Below, piece after piece: positions 25,929-34,688 of a DNA stretch of 64,000 bases. The DNA comes from Phormidium tenue FACHB-1052 (GTDB taxonomy: Bacteria > Cyanobacteriota > Cyanobacteriia > Phormidesmidales > Phormidesmidaceae). The DNA lies in assembly GCF_014696675.1 (NCBI RefSeq), contig NZ_JACJQN010000012.1:1-64000 (forward strand), written 5' to 3'. The position numbers and the translations under genes are program-made. The notes under the pieces were generated by a model. That model was not told the DNA's origin. It did not search any database and saw only the letters and a list, made by a program, of their open reading frames with translations. Position 1 is the first letter of the stretch. Each line of letters starts with the position of its first letter.

Positions 25929-28163
25929 TCAGGCTTGATGCAGTTGGTGAGCAGCTTTGGCAACTAGATAGACCAGGGGCGATCGCCACTGCACGGTTTT
26001 TCCTTGCAACTGCCGCTGGCAACTCTGCTGAATCGTGGCAATATCCTTGTCAGATAAGTGCTCTGCCAGCTGATCTCGGTAGCTAGGCGGAGTGCCCCCC
26101 ATTGCAAACCACCGCTGTAGCAGCGCAGAAGACACATAGATACTGCTGTGCAAAACATCTTCGGTGAGCTGAACAGTAAAACCTGCTTTGAGAAAGAGGG
26201 TTTCTAGAGTGTCGGCCTGCCAATTAAAGCGAGGGTCACTGGTAGAGTGGGCGATCGCATCCTCCGCCTGGTGCCAGCGCTTGACCAAAGCCTTACTCAA
26301 GCTCGCAACATCCACCAGGGCCGAAATCCGCTGGCTGTGGCGGGGAATAGTTTCGGCCAGTACCACCACGCCATCGGGAGCTAGCAGGTGTTGCACAATC
26401 TCGATAAATCGGTCTCGGTTCACCACTTGGCCAAAGGCATTGCGGCCCACAATCCGCTCAAAGCTAATCCCTGGCGTATGGGCGGCGAGGTAAGCCGCCA
26501 GCGCTTCGTAGTCAGCATGCACAAACACGGGACGGATCAATTCGGGCAGCTGGGCAGCCTGTTCCTCTAGAGCGGCCTGGTCTTGGGCGGTGTGCACGCG
26601 GGCATAGACGCCGCCCTCGGGCACCTGACGCAGAGCCTCCCAGGTGAGCAGCCCCGTGCGGGCGTTGAGGTCGAGAATGCGGTGATGGCGCTGAGGTGAG
26701 GCCAGGGCAAAGATGCGATCGCGCACTGCCCCCAGCTGCTCGCCCGCCTGGCTGAGGGTGCGCTGTAGCCAGCGATCGCGAGCCGGGTCGTCGGGGCTGT
26801 AGGTGAGCGCTTCGGGCAGCGTACCACCGCCGTCAACCATCGCCGCCAACTGGGCCTCGCGCCGCTGGGCCACCTGGGTCTGAATAGTCGCCTCATAGCC
26901 CTGGGCCGACGGCTGGTAAAACACCTGCCCCTGCAAGCCGCTGGGCAAATACTGCTGCTCGACCCAGTGGTCGCGGTAGGCGTGGGGGTACAGGTAGCCT
27001 TTGCCGTGGCCAAAGCCTTTGCTGTCGCGATTGCCGTCTCGCATGGGATTGGGCACCTCGCGCTCGCGCTCCTGCTCGATGGCGGATAGGGCATCGAAAA
27101 AGCCCATGGTGCTGTTGGACTTGGGAGCGGTGGCCAAATACAGTGTTGCCTGGGCTAGGGGATAGCGGCCCTCGGGCATGCCTACCCGGTCAAAGGCGGC
27201 GGCGCAGCTGGTCACAACCGTCACAGCGTGGGGGTCGCCTAGGCCAACGTCTTCACTGGCCAAAATCACCAGGCGACGAAAGATAAACCGGGGGTCTTCG
27301 CCAGCGTAGACCATGCGGGCCAGCCAGTAGAGCGCCGCATCGGGGTCAGAGCCGCGCACGCTCTTGATAAAGGCGCTGATGGTGTCGAAGTGGGCGTCGC
27401 CCTCTTTGTCGTAGAGCACCGCCCGCTGCTGAATCGATTCTTCCGCCACATCCAGGGTGATTTGGATCTGGCCCTGCCCGTCGGGGGGCGTGGTTTCGAC
27501 CGCTAGCTCCAGGGCGTTGAGTAGGGCGCGAGCGTCACCGTTAGCCACGTTTACTAAATGATCCAACGCAGCTGGTTCAAGCTGAATGAGGCGATCGCCG
27601 TAGCCCCGCTCCTTATCTGCCAGCGCCTGCTCCACCACCCGATACAGATCCGCCGACTCCAGCGGTTTTAGCTGAAAAATGCGCGATCGGCTGACCAGCG
27701 CCTTGTTGACCTCGAAGTAGGGGTTCTCCGTCGTCGCCCCAATCAAAATCACCGTGCCGTTCTCCACCCAGGGCAGCAGCGCATCCTGCTGGGCCTTATT
27801 GAAGCGGTGCACTTCATCGATAAACAAAATTGTGCGTCTGCCGTACTGGCCGCGCAGGTCTTGAGCCGAGGCGATCGCCTCGCGAATATCCTTCACCCCT
27901 GCCAGCACCGCATTTAGCGCAATAAAGTGGGCGCTAGTCGTGTTGGCAATGATCTGGGCTAAGGTAGTTTTGCCCGTGCCCGGCGGCCCAAAAAAAATCA
28001 GCGACGACAGCTGGTCGGCCTGAATTGCACGGCGCAGCAGTCGCCCCGGCCCCACCACGGCATCCTGACCAATAAATTCGTCCAGCGTTCTAGGCCGCAG
28101 CCGTGCCGCCAGGGGGGCATCCTGGCCAATCTGCTCCTGGCGGCTGTGGTCAAAGAGATCCAT
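25929..28163 (-). CDS. rarA: RarA/MgsA AAA+ ATPase fused to a methyltransferase-like domain
   Basis: 744 residues. Residues 1-430 are the replication-associated recombination protein A: Walker [17 protein letters not shown], Walker [21 protein letters not shown], sensor 1 GATTENP, then the tetramerisation and C-terminal helical part ([30 protein letters not shown]). Residues about 470-744 are an extra Rossmann-like region ([52 protein letters not shown]) resembling SAM-dependent methyltransferases. RarA handles stalled replication forks. The fusion is known in cyanobacteria; the role of the second part is not. It is a single gene; the start ATG is at 28163. Confidence 0.88.
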   Translation of the reverse strand: MDLFDHSRQEQIGQDAPLAARLRPRTLDEFIGQDAVVGPGRLLRRAIQADQLSSLIFFGPPGTGKTTLAQIIANTTSAHFIALNAVLAGVKDIREAIASAQDLRGQYGRRTILFIDEVHRFNKAQQDALLPWVENGTVILIGATTENPYFEVNKALVSRSRIFQLKPLESADLYRVVEQALADKERGYGDRLIQLEPAALDHLVNVANGDARALLNALELAVETTPPDGQGQIQITLDVAEESIQQRAVLYDKEGDAHFDTISAFIKSVRGSDPDAALYWLARMVYAGEDPRFIFRRLVILASEDVGLGDPHAVTVVTSCAAAFDRVGMPEGRYPLAQATLYLATAPKSNSTMGFFDALSAIEQEREREVPNPMRDGNRDSKGFGHGKGYLYPHAYRDHWVEQQYLPSGLQGQVFYQPSAQGYEATIQTQVAQRREAQLAAMVDGGGTLPEALTYSPDDPARDRWLQRTLSQAGEQLGAVRDRIFALASPQRHHRILDLNARTGLLTWEALRQVPEGGVYARVHTAQDQAALEEQAAQLPELIRPVFVHADYEALAAYLAAHTPGISFERIVGRNAFGQVVNRDRFIEIVQHLLAPDGVVVLAETIPRHSQRISALVDVASLSKALVKRWHQAEDAIAHSTSDPRFNWQADTLETLFLKAGFTVQLTEDVLHSSIYVSSALLQRWFAMGGTPPSYRDQLAEHLSDKDIATIQQSCQRQLQGKTVQWRSPLVYLVAKAAHQLHQA

Positions 28164-28348
28164 GCGAGGCAGGGCTAGCGAAACACCCCGGACGGCGATC
28201 GCGCCGCACCGTTGCTCTATGGTACCGCTGGGACTATGGGCTAGGACTCAAATCGGTGGGCAGTGCATTGCCGCTCGGTAAATTTTTTGTTTTTGCAGCG
28301 CGTCACTTGGGCCGAATAGGCAGAGCTGCGCCCTTGACGCTATGCGCC

Positions 28349-29059
28349 CTACGGCTGATTCGATGGGGCGGCGTGTAGCTGAAGCTCAATGCCGAATTTG
28401 CTACCCAACTCGATGACTTCGTCGGCAAAGGTGTTAGCTGCTGCTACTCCCCCAGCAATCATTGAGGCCGCTGTTAGAAGGGCCGTCAATCGCTTTTTTA
28501 GTCGAGGTATGCTGCGCTGGTCTGCGGGCTTTTGGATTTCGGCTTCAACATCGTCAATGTCAATGATGATGTCTTCTTGCACAGCGGGGGGCAACTGAAC
28601 GGCGGTGTCGCGCAGGCTAGCAATGAGTTGTAGCAGCTCGGCGGTGGTAGTGCCAGTGGTTTGGGTAAAGCCGGTGGCGGTGACTTGGGCATTGCCACTG
28701 GCTTCGTTGACCACATTGCCAATATTGCCACCGTTGACCTGGGTGCCAATTTTTTGACCCATTACTTTGTCGCCTGCAATGTTGTCGCCGCTGCCGTGCT
28801 GGTAAATGGTGTTTGCCATGGTCAAAGCCTCTAAAGAAATGCGATCGGGAGCGTAATGGAGCTTGAGCAGTTGGCTGGTGTGTAGAGGCACCATGGCATA
28901 GGTTTGGCCGTCATCGTCGCTAAAGTCTACTTCGTAGACATCGGGGGCCAAGCTCTCGACTAAGGTGCCGACTTGGCCCGCAGCTAGGTTATTAGCAGGC
29001 AAGTCTTCTTTGAGAGCAACTACATCTAGCAGTTGAAATTTCGTTAGATCGCTGACCAT
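28349..29059 (-). CDS. DUF4926 protein with GSGDN motif and C-terminal helical domain
   Basis: 236 residues, last gene of a three-gene operon. Residues 1-55 form a small SH3-like DUF4926 domain (KFQLLDVVALKEDLPANNLA, GQVGTLVE, YEVDFSDDDGQTYAMVPLHT). A Gly/Asn-rich stretch follows (YQHGSGDNIAGDKVMGQKI), nearly repeating the end of the first operon protein, then a helical C-terminus (LLQLIASLRDTAVQLPPAV, later LTALLTAASMIAGGVAAANT) that could associate with membranes. ATG 29059 is preferred: GAGGTG lies six bases upstream; ATG 29065 overlaps the SD. The gene begins just after the DUF6883 stop. DUF4926 and DUF6883 are often neighbours. The molecular role is unknown; it may be an immunity or effector component. 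Confidence 0.65.
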   Translation of the reverse strand: MVSDLTKFQLLDVVALKEDLPANNLAAGQVGTLVESLAPDVYEVDFSDDDGQTYAMVPLHTSQLLKLHYAPDRISLEALTMANTIYQHGSGDNIAGDKVMGQKIGTQVNGGNIGNVVNEASGNAQVTATGFTQTTGTTTAELLQLIASLRDTAVQLPPAVQEDIIIDIDDVEAEIQKPADQRSIPRLKKRLTALLTAASMIAGGVAAANTFADEVIELGSKFGIELQLHAAPSNQP

Positions 29060-29064
29060 GGGCA

Positions 29065-29400
29065 TCACCTCAAAATGTAGCAACTCACAAGCCGAGGAAA
29101 GGTCTCGTCGGGGCGAATGATCCAAGCGGTACGAACAATCGCGGTGTTTTGGTTCCGGGTGAGTGGGAAATCAACAATGTAGCGCTGGCCATACTCGTCG
29201 GCCATACCGAGAACCGCATCGTACTGCTGAAGTGAACGGAGAATAAAAACCCTGAGCACCTCTACATCGCTGGTGGTTAACCCTAAGATAGCGGCAAAAA
29301 GGTGGGCCTTGTGTTTGCCCCGAGAGTGAGTGGGGTTAAGGCTGTAGTCTCGCAGCTTCTCCAGATCGATGTAGACTGCACCAGCATTGGGGAGTTTCAT
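29065..29400 (-). CDS. DUF6883 domain protein (toxin-like)
   Basis: 111 residues: MKLPNAGAVYIDLEKLRDYS, SRGKHKAHLFAAILGLTTSD and the closing TRNQNTAIVRTAWIIRPDE match the DUF6883 pattern, which occurs in single-domain proteins and at the ends of polymorphic toxins. The His-Lys-Ala motif (GKHKA) and the Trp-Ile-Ile strand are its most constant points. Its ATG overlaps the stop of the LRR-Roc-COR gene (ATGA at 29397-29400), so translation is probably coupled. It is followed closely by the DUF4926 gene. Nuclease or RNase-like activity has been suggested for related small toxin domains, but nothing here proves it. Confidence 0.7.
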   Translation of the reverse strand: MKLPNAGAVYIDLEKLRDYSLNPTHSRGKHKAHLFAAILGLTTSDVEVLRVFILRSLQQYDAVLGMADEYGQRYIVDFPLTRNQNTAIVRTAWIIRPDETFPRLVSCYILR

Positions 29401-32400
29401 TCAGAGGCAGGGGTGTTTTTGTCGCCCTGCACCAGGTCGCCTGCTACATTGTCGCCGCTACCATGCTGATGGGTAGTGCGGCTGCCCTGGTAAATGTGAA
29501 TATCTCCATAGCGTTCTTCCATATCGAGGCCGCGTTCTTTAAGGTCGGGCTGACGGCGGGCTTCTACAGGTTCGTAGCCGTCGAGGATCTGTCGCAGGTT
29601 GAGGCGCAGACGTAGTTTGCCGATAGTGACGGTCTGTTCACCCATGCCCTCCAGTCCCAATAGTTCTTGGTAGTCAAGGGGGGGATGGTCGGGGTGGTCG
29701 GGGACGGGCACCCATTCGGTGACTTCTAAATCGGCAAAGCTTTTGTGGATTTTGGTGAAGGTGTCGCGGATGAGGGCCAGAAAAACGCGGCGGGTGGTTT
29801 CGCGACCATTGATAGAGATGAAGATCTTTTTGTCTTCGGGGTCGGCTTTGACGCGGGCAATGTTGCAAACTTCGTCGCCTTCGTAGTAGGCCAACATAAC
29901 GCCGCTGCGCCAGCAAGTTTGGCTGTGGATCTTCTCGTAGCTGAGCACGATAAACCGCGACAGCACGCTCTCGGGCAGAATGCGGTAGTGGTACTGAAAC
30001 TCTAGGGTGTCGCCCTCTAGCCCGATATCTTCTGGTTCGTCTTTGGGTAGCAGGCCGGGGATGAGAAAGCGGGGGCAGGGGCAGTCGGGCAGCTCGAAGC
30101 AGAGCTGAAATTCCTGCATGAGTTCGGTGAGGTAGCGGTGGCGATCGCCGGGGTAGCGCTGGGGGTTAAGCACCCGGCTAAGATCGTCGTAGGTGAGAAT
30201 ACCTTTGCTTTTGGTTTTAAGGGTTTCGTCGCTGAGCAGAGCGTAAATGCCCTCGGTAACCCAGGCGGGGTTGAGGACGTTGGTATTTTGCAAAAAAGAA
30301 TGGTCGCGAAAGTTGAGCACCAGGCCCAGGTTGTGGAGCAGGTCGATGAGTTGGGTCTGGTTGTGCTCTTCTGGAATTTGGTTTTGGTAGCAAATGCCAA
30401 TGTATTCGCTGTAGCTAATAAAGTCTTTGTCGAGGGCTTCGAGCTGTTCTTTGACCTCGAACCAGGAAAGAGGCAACAGGTTGTAAACATCGTGGAGCTG
30501 GCCGACTTCTTTGGTGATCGCTTCCTGTAGCTCCTCAATGCCGTCGCCGCTCTGGCAAGAGGTTTCGAGAATGGCGCGAATGTTGGGGTATTTCTCTCGC
30601 AAGGCTTTGCGGTTGATGTCGAAAGGTTGCTCGTCTTTTTTGTTGCCGACAATGATGACTGGCGACTCGCTGCCAAAGCTCTGGATCAGCTTTAGCCAAT
30701 ATTCAATGCGGTTTTCGTCTTCGCTGGTGCGACAGTTGCAGACCAGCAAGTAGAGGCTGCGCTTGGTGAGAAAGAACTGGTGTGTGGCGTGGTAGATCTC
30801 CTGTCCGCCAAAGTCCCACACGTTGAGGCGTACATCTTTGCTGTTGACGTGGATACCCCAGGTACAAACGGTGAGGCCATCGGTTTGGGGCTCGCTGGGG
30901 TTATAGGTGCCTTCCATTAGCTGTTTGACTAAGGAAGTTTTGCCGACGCTGCCCTGGCCTACCAGTAACAGCTTGGCTTCGTTGAGGGATTTGACCTCGC
31001 CGCTGTAAAGTCGTTTTAGATAGTTGAAAAGATCTTCAATGTTGCCCGGATCTTCGTTGGACTCTGCGAAACCAAGCACCTCTGGAGAGATGGGTAGGGG
31101 ATTGCGGCGCAGATCAAGACTTTTCAGCTTTGGGAGCGTTGCCAACCACTCGGGACAGCGTTCGATACGATTACCTTCTAAATCCAATACCTCTAGATTA
31201 GTGAGTTTCTCAATTGACTTTGAAATCCTTGCGATTTGATTTTCGTTAAGCCAAAGTGTTGTCAGACTAACAAGTTTACCTACGCACTCTGGAATTACCT
31301 TTATCTGATTTTTCATCAGGTCAAGGTGTGTTAGATTGACAAGATTTCCGATCTTACTAGGAACCGTCATAAGTCGATTATCACCAAGCCGAAGTATCGT
31401 AAGGTTTGAAAGTTGACAAACGCACTCCGGTATGGCCGTAATTTGGTTTCTAGAGAGAGCAAGTATTGTTAATTTTTTGAGCTGCCCAATGCACTCCGTT
31501 ATGGTTGTAATTTGATTGTCACTAAGCCAAAGTGTTTCCAGGTTTTCGAGTTGGCCAATGCACTCTGGAATGGTCTTGATTTGATTATTAGCAAGCATAA
31601 CTTCGGTCAAGTCAGAGAGCTGTCCAATACAATCCGGAATAGCCGTTATTTGATTGCTATGGAGCCACAGCTTAGCCAGGTTTTTGAGTTCGCCAATGCA
31701 ATCTGGGATAGCCGTAATTTGATTGTCATAGAGCCCTAGTACCGTCAGGTTTTTGAGTTCACCAATGCAATCCGGAATAGCCATGATTTGATTGCTATAG
31801 AGTCCGAGCACCGTCAGATTTTTGAGTTCGCCGATGCAATCCGGAATGGTCGTGATCTGATTGCCAGAAAGACCCAATTTAGTCAGATTTTTGAGTTCGC
31901 TGATGCAATCCGGAATGGTCGTGATCTGATTGCTATAGAGCCATAGTGCCGTCAAGCCTTTGAGTTCGCCAATGCAATTCGGAATGGTCGTGATTTGATT
32001 GCTAGAGAGCCCTAGCACTGTCAAATTTTTAAGTTCGCCAATGTATTCCGGAATGGTCGTGATCTGATTGCAAGAGAGCCACAGTTTTGTCAGATTTTTC
32101 AGTTTGCCGATACAATCCGGAACTTCGGTTAAATTGATTGCAGCCGCCCAAAGTTCCCTCAAGCTTTGAAGTTGAGGTAGCCATTCTGGCAAGACTCCTA
32201 GGGGATTTCCGCTAACATTAAGTTCTTTGAGCTGTTGTAGATTTGAAATTATCTCCGGCAACTCGGTTAAGTGATTGGTAGAGAGCTGTAGTATGGGTGT
32301 GTCAACGTCGTCCGAGGATTCCCACTTTGTCACCTTTCCCAAAATCAGCGTTTCTAGCTGGGTGAGTTTGCCAATTTCGGGGGGCAGCTCTGTCAACCCT

Positions 32401-32477
32401 TGGCCGGAGAGGTCTAGCTCTGTCCAGCCCTCGGCGGCGGCCTGGTCGATGAGTTGCAGCAGCTCGTCTTGGGTCAT
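29397..32477 (-). CDS. LRR-Roc-COR (Roco-type) GTPase
   Basis: 1026 residues, first gene of the operon. Residues about 15-460 hold some 19-20 leucine-rich repeats, mostly 23 residues each (IPDCIGELKNLTVLGLYSNQ). From about 490 a Roc GTPase: P-loop LLVGQGSVGKTSLVKQL (near 506-513), G3 NVWDFGGQEIYH (about 555), G4 IIVGNKKDEQ. A COR dimerisation domain follows at about 690-880 (ALDKDFISYSEYIGICYQNQ, LPDCPCPRFLIPGLLPKDEP). The C-terminus ends in a short Gly/Asp/Asn tail (HQHGSGDNVAGDLVQGDKN). Roco proteins are GTPase switches controlled by dimerisation; in bacteria their targets are unknown. No kinase domain is present. The LRR DNA is markedly more AT-rich than the chromosome average. Confidence 0.88.
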   Translation of the reverse strand: MTQDELLQLIDQAAAEGWTELDLSGQGLTELPPEIGKLTQLETLILGKVTKWESSDDVDTPILQLSTNHLTELPEIISNLQQLKELNVSGNPLGVLPEWLPQLQSLRELWAAAINLTEVPDCIGKLKNLTKLWLSCNQITTIPEYIGELKNLTVLGLSSNQITTIPNCIGELKGLTALWLYSNQITTIPDCISELKNLTKLGLSGNQITTIPDCIGELKNLTVLGLYSNQIMAIPDCIGELKNLTVLGLYDNQITAIPDCIGELKNLAKLWLHSNQITAIPDCIGQLSDLTEVMLANNQIKTIPECIGQLENLETLWLSDNQITTITECIGQLKKLTILALSRNQITAIPECVCQLSNLTILRLGDNRLMTVPSKIGNLVNLTHLDLMKNQIKVIPECVGKLVSLTTLWLNENQIARISKSIEKLTNLEVLDLEGNRIERCPEWLATLPKLKSLDLRRNPLPISPEVLGFAESNEDPGNIEDLFNYLKRLYSGEVKSLNEAKLLLVGQGSVGKTSLVKQLMEGTYNPSEPQTDGLTVCTWGIHVNSKDVRLNVWDFGGQEIYHATHQFFLTKRSLYLLVCNCRTSEDENRIEYWLKLIQSFGSESPVIIVGNKKDEQPFDINRKALREKYPNIRAILETSCQSGDGIEELQEAITKEVGQLHDVYNLLPLSWFEVKEQLEALDKDFISYSEYIGICYQNQIPEEHNQTQLIDLLHNLGLVLNFRDHSFLQNTNVLNPAWVTEGIYALLSDETLKTKSKGILTYDDLSRVLNPQRYPGDRHRYLTELMQEFQLCFELPDCPCPRFLIPGLLPKDEPEDIGLEGDTLEFQYHYRILPESVLSRFIVLSYEKIHSQTCWRSGVMLAYYEGDEVCNIARVKADPEDKKIFISINGRETTRRVFLALIRDTFTKIHKSFADLEVTEWVPVPDHPDHPPLDYQELLGLEGMGEQTVTIGKLRLRLNLRQILDGYEPVEARRQPDLKERGLDMEERYGDIHIYQGSRTTHQHGSGDNVAGDLVQGDKNTPASE
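31490..32110 (-). repeat. Near-identical 69-bp tandem repeats encoding leucine-rich repeats
   Basis: The block TTTTTGAGTTC followed by GCCAATGCAATC recurs exactly 69 bases apart (for example at 31681, 31750 and 31819) and extends for about nine units. Each unit encodes one 23-residue LRR. Nucleotide identity between adjacent units is much higher than in the outer repeats, so this block arose by recent duplication or gene conversion within the gene and is probably variable in copy number between strains. Confidence 0.85.
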
Positions 32478-32822
32478 GGCGATTTTAGATTGGCGATTTT
32501 AGATTTTGGATTGAGTGGGCGGGGGTCTCCCCTTTTATAGCCGCCATTTGGGTGGAGTGGACAAGTCACAAGGTTGTTGTTAGAAAGTTGGATATCCGTA
32601 GGGTGGGTTAGGCAGCCGCCTTACCATGCCACCACCCTTAAACGTTTTGCCCTGCCGTAACCCACCACCTACCCGCATAAAGCAGCCTGGCAACCACGGG
32701 TAAATAAGTCAACTATGTCGATGGTCAATAAACTGCCGCTGAACCGCAACGCACCCACCCACAACGAGAACCTCGTTGTGGGTGGGTGCGTGCGTTAATT
32801 GAACCCATTGATGGCTAAAGCC
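32478..32822. other. Intergenic region with repeated elements
   Basis: Upstream of the LRR gene there is a direct repeat GGCGATTTTAGATT (32479-32492 and 32493-32506), then a stretch of the GTAGGGTGGGTTAGGCA...GTAACCCACC type (about 32598-32665), a palindromic repeat widespread in cyanobacterial spacers, then a perfect hairpin at 32751-32789 listed separately. The promoter of the operon must lie here, but no clear -10/-35 could be picked. Confidence 0.5.
32751..32789. repeat. Perfect 18-bp inverted repeat
   Basis: GCACCCACCCACAACGAG (32751-32768) and CTCGTTGTGGGTGGGTGC (32772-32789) are exact complements separated by three bases. It lies between the LRR operon promoter region and the end of the LURP-one-like gene at 32823, so it can terminate that gene, although no T-run follows. 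The perfect stem and length also fit a small palindromic mobile repeat. Confidence 0.75.
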
Positions 32823-33407
32823 TTAACCGCGAGCCCGTTCTAGCAAAATCATCATGATTAGGCTGAGCAACACCTGGGTTTCTTCCTGGGGCGACAGTTG
32901 ATCGATTGGCTTAACAATGAACTTGCGAGACAAAAACGATGGCTGCTTTTCGAGGCGCATCACTACGGTGCCATCGCTGCGTTTTACCAGGTATTTAGGA
33001 TTGAGCACATAGCCACTCAAGGCTCCTAGAATGGGCACTTCTTGAAACAGCGAATCTAGCACTTTCACCCAGGGATTTTCTTCCTCGATGTGCAGGTTGC
33101 TGCTGGCATGATCAAACACATCGTAGTGGGCTTTCCAGAGCGATCGCATGCCCTTCCGCTTGACGCCGCCGATTACTGCACCATTGCTATCGGTGAAGTT
33201 GTAGCGAGCCGAAAAATCAATAATGCGATCGGCTTTGATGTCATAGAGCCTTCGAGTTTGGGCTTCATCCGCAAAAACACCGATCGCTTCTTTTAGCTTA
33301 AATAACTTCTGCTTAACAAAGAACACAACTTTGCCGTCAGCATTGGTAACGGTGATCTTAGGCGCAATTGTCCAAACCTTAAAATTAATCTCTAAGGGAT
33401 ATTGCAT
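32823..33407 (-). CDS. LURP-one-related / Tubby C-terminal-like protein
   Basis: 194 residues. The sequence follows the LURP-one beta-barrel plan: a short N-terminal strand (YPLEINFKVWTIAPKITVTN), VVFFVKQKLFKLKEAIGVFA, YDIKADRIIDFSARYNFTDS, VKRKGMRSLWKAHYDVFD and a hydrophobic final helix (VLLSLIMMILLERAR) that would sit inside the barrel. Related proteins resemble phospholipid scramblases and Tubby domains and may bind lipids. No signal peptide. Function is not known in bacteria. It is oriented like the Roco operon but separated from it by 345 bases and a hairpin, so it is probably independent. Confidence 0.65.
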   Translation of the reverse strand: MQYPLEINFKVWTIAPKITVTNADGKVVFFVKQKLFKLKEAIGVFADEAQTRRLYDIKADRIIDFSARYNFTDSNGAVIGGVKRKGMRSLWKAHYDVFDHASSNLHIEEENPWVKVLDSLFQEVPILGALSGYVLNPKYLVKRSDGTVVMRLEKQPSFLSRKFIVKPIDQLSPQEETQVLLSLIMMILLERARG

Positions 33408-33571
33408 ACCTGATAACAGCTCCGGATTTTAGACAGTAGTGCTCTCTAGTAATCCCCTGGTTAGGATGCAAATATCAACCCCAAAAGAGCAGTGGCGTAA
33501 AGTTAGTATTTCTTAAGTGTTTGATCTAAATGAGTTGGCAGCCACCTGAGATGGGGTATGCCGTGCGATCG

Positions 33572-33606
33572 CAAAAATGGGCAAGAGATTTTCTCCCCTT
33601 GCCCAT
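33572..33606 (-). terminator. Rho-independent terminator of the sigma factor gene
   Basis: On the minus strand ATGGGCAA...TTGCCCAT (33599-33606 with 33577-33584), extended by GAGA/TCTC, is followed by TTTTTGCG. It starts 27 bases after the stop codon of the sigma factor gene. Confidence 0.75.
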
Positions 33607-33632
33607 CGGTCAGTCAATTGTCTTGCTCGCTC

Positions 33633-34595
33633 CTAACCAGCCAGATACGCCTTTAAATCATGGCGGGCGTAGCGGAGTTTCTTAATCGCGTCGCGCTCGA
33701 TCTGGCGCACTCGTTCACGGCTAACGTTGAGCTGCTGGCCCACCTTCGAGAGCGACAGACCTTCCCCAGTGCCCAGGCCGAAGCGCAGCACTAGCACCTC
33801 TCGCTGCTGCGGCGTTAGACGATCGAGAATGCGAAAGATGTCCTGCTTGAGGCTATTTTGAGCCGCGTATTCTTCAGGCGATCGCCCCTGCTCATCCTCT
33901 AACATGTCGGCCAGCTCGGTGTCGCCCTTGTCGCCCACCAAAGCGTTTAACGACATGGGCTGCTGCGACTGCGACAGAAACTGACGCACCTGCACCAGAG
34001 GCATATCGAGGTAGTTGGCTACTTCTTCAAGGTTAGCGGTGCGCCCCAGCTCCTGGGCTAGATGGCGCTGGGCACGCTTGATCTTAGTCAGCTTCTCAAA
34101 AATGTGGATAGGCAGGCGAATGGCGCGGCTTTTCTCTGCGATCGCCCGAGTTACCGCCTGGCGAATCCACCAATAAGCATAGGTTGAGAACCGAAAACCC
34201 TTGGTGGGGTCAAACTTTTCGACGCCCCGCTGAAGACCCATGGTGCCTTCCTGCACCAAATCCATCAGATCCAGGTTGCGTTTGGTGTACTTTTTGGCAA
34301 TCGAAACCACTAGGCGCAGGTTGGCTTCCACCATGCGGCGACGAGCGGCCTCTCCAGCAGCGATCTGCTGATGCAAATCAGCAACCGATATCTGAGCCGC
34401 CGAGGCCCACTCGTCTTCCGAAGGCTCACGCCCCAAAGTGTCTGTCAGTTGAGTCGATATATCAGTGAGATGATTTAGCTGCTGCACATGCTTACCCAAC
34501 GAAATCTCTTCGTCGCGGGTCAGGCGGGGAATGCGGCCAATTTCCTTCAGGTATGCCTGAACGGAATTGCTAGAGGTAGAGATAGCTTGAGCCAT
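33633..34595 (-). CDS. RpoD/SigA-family group 2 sigma factor
   Basis: 320 residues from ATG 34595 (the frame is open to GTG 34631). Regions in order: 1.2 ([20 protein letters not shown]), 2.1-2.4 with the -10-binding helix ([40 protein letters not shown]), 3.0-3.1 and 4.1-4.2 ([38 protein letters not shown]). The absence of a long region 1.1 and the length separate it from the primary sigma SigA (about 370-400 residues) and place it in group 2, used in cyanobacteria for stress, nitrogen and dark responses. Which Sig letter it corresponds to cannot be assigned from sequence alone. The TonB-like gene lies 93 bases upstream on the same strand. Confidence 0.9.
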   Translation of the reverse strand: MAQAISTSSNSVQAYLKEIGRIPRLTRDEEISLGKHVQQLNHLTDISTQLTDTLGREPSEDEWASAAQISVADLHQQIAAGEAARRRMVEANLRLVVSIAKKYTKRNLDLMDLVQEGTMGLQRGVEKFDPTKGFRFSTYAYWWIRQAVTRAIAEKSRAIRLPIHIFEKLTKIKRAQRHLAQELGRTANLEEVANYLDMPLVQVRQFLSQSQQPMSLNALVGDKGDTELADMLEDEQGRSPEEYAAQNSLKQDIFRILDRLTPQQREVLVLRFGLGTGEGLSLSKVGQQLNVSRERVRQIERDAIKKLRYARHDLKAYLAG

Positions 34596-34688
34596 GGGGA
34601 AATCACTAGTGGCAATCGACTTACCTGCCACTATGACAAGGGTTGCTATTCCATGCCTCTACCCAAGGGGAGGAAGGCTAAGAATACC

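Noticed and set aside
31490-32110. CRISPR-like regular repeats
   Set aside because: The 69-bp period is a multiple of three, units are contiguous without spacers, and all encode leucine-rich repeats in one long gene.
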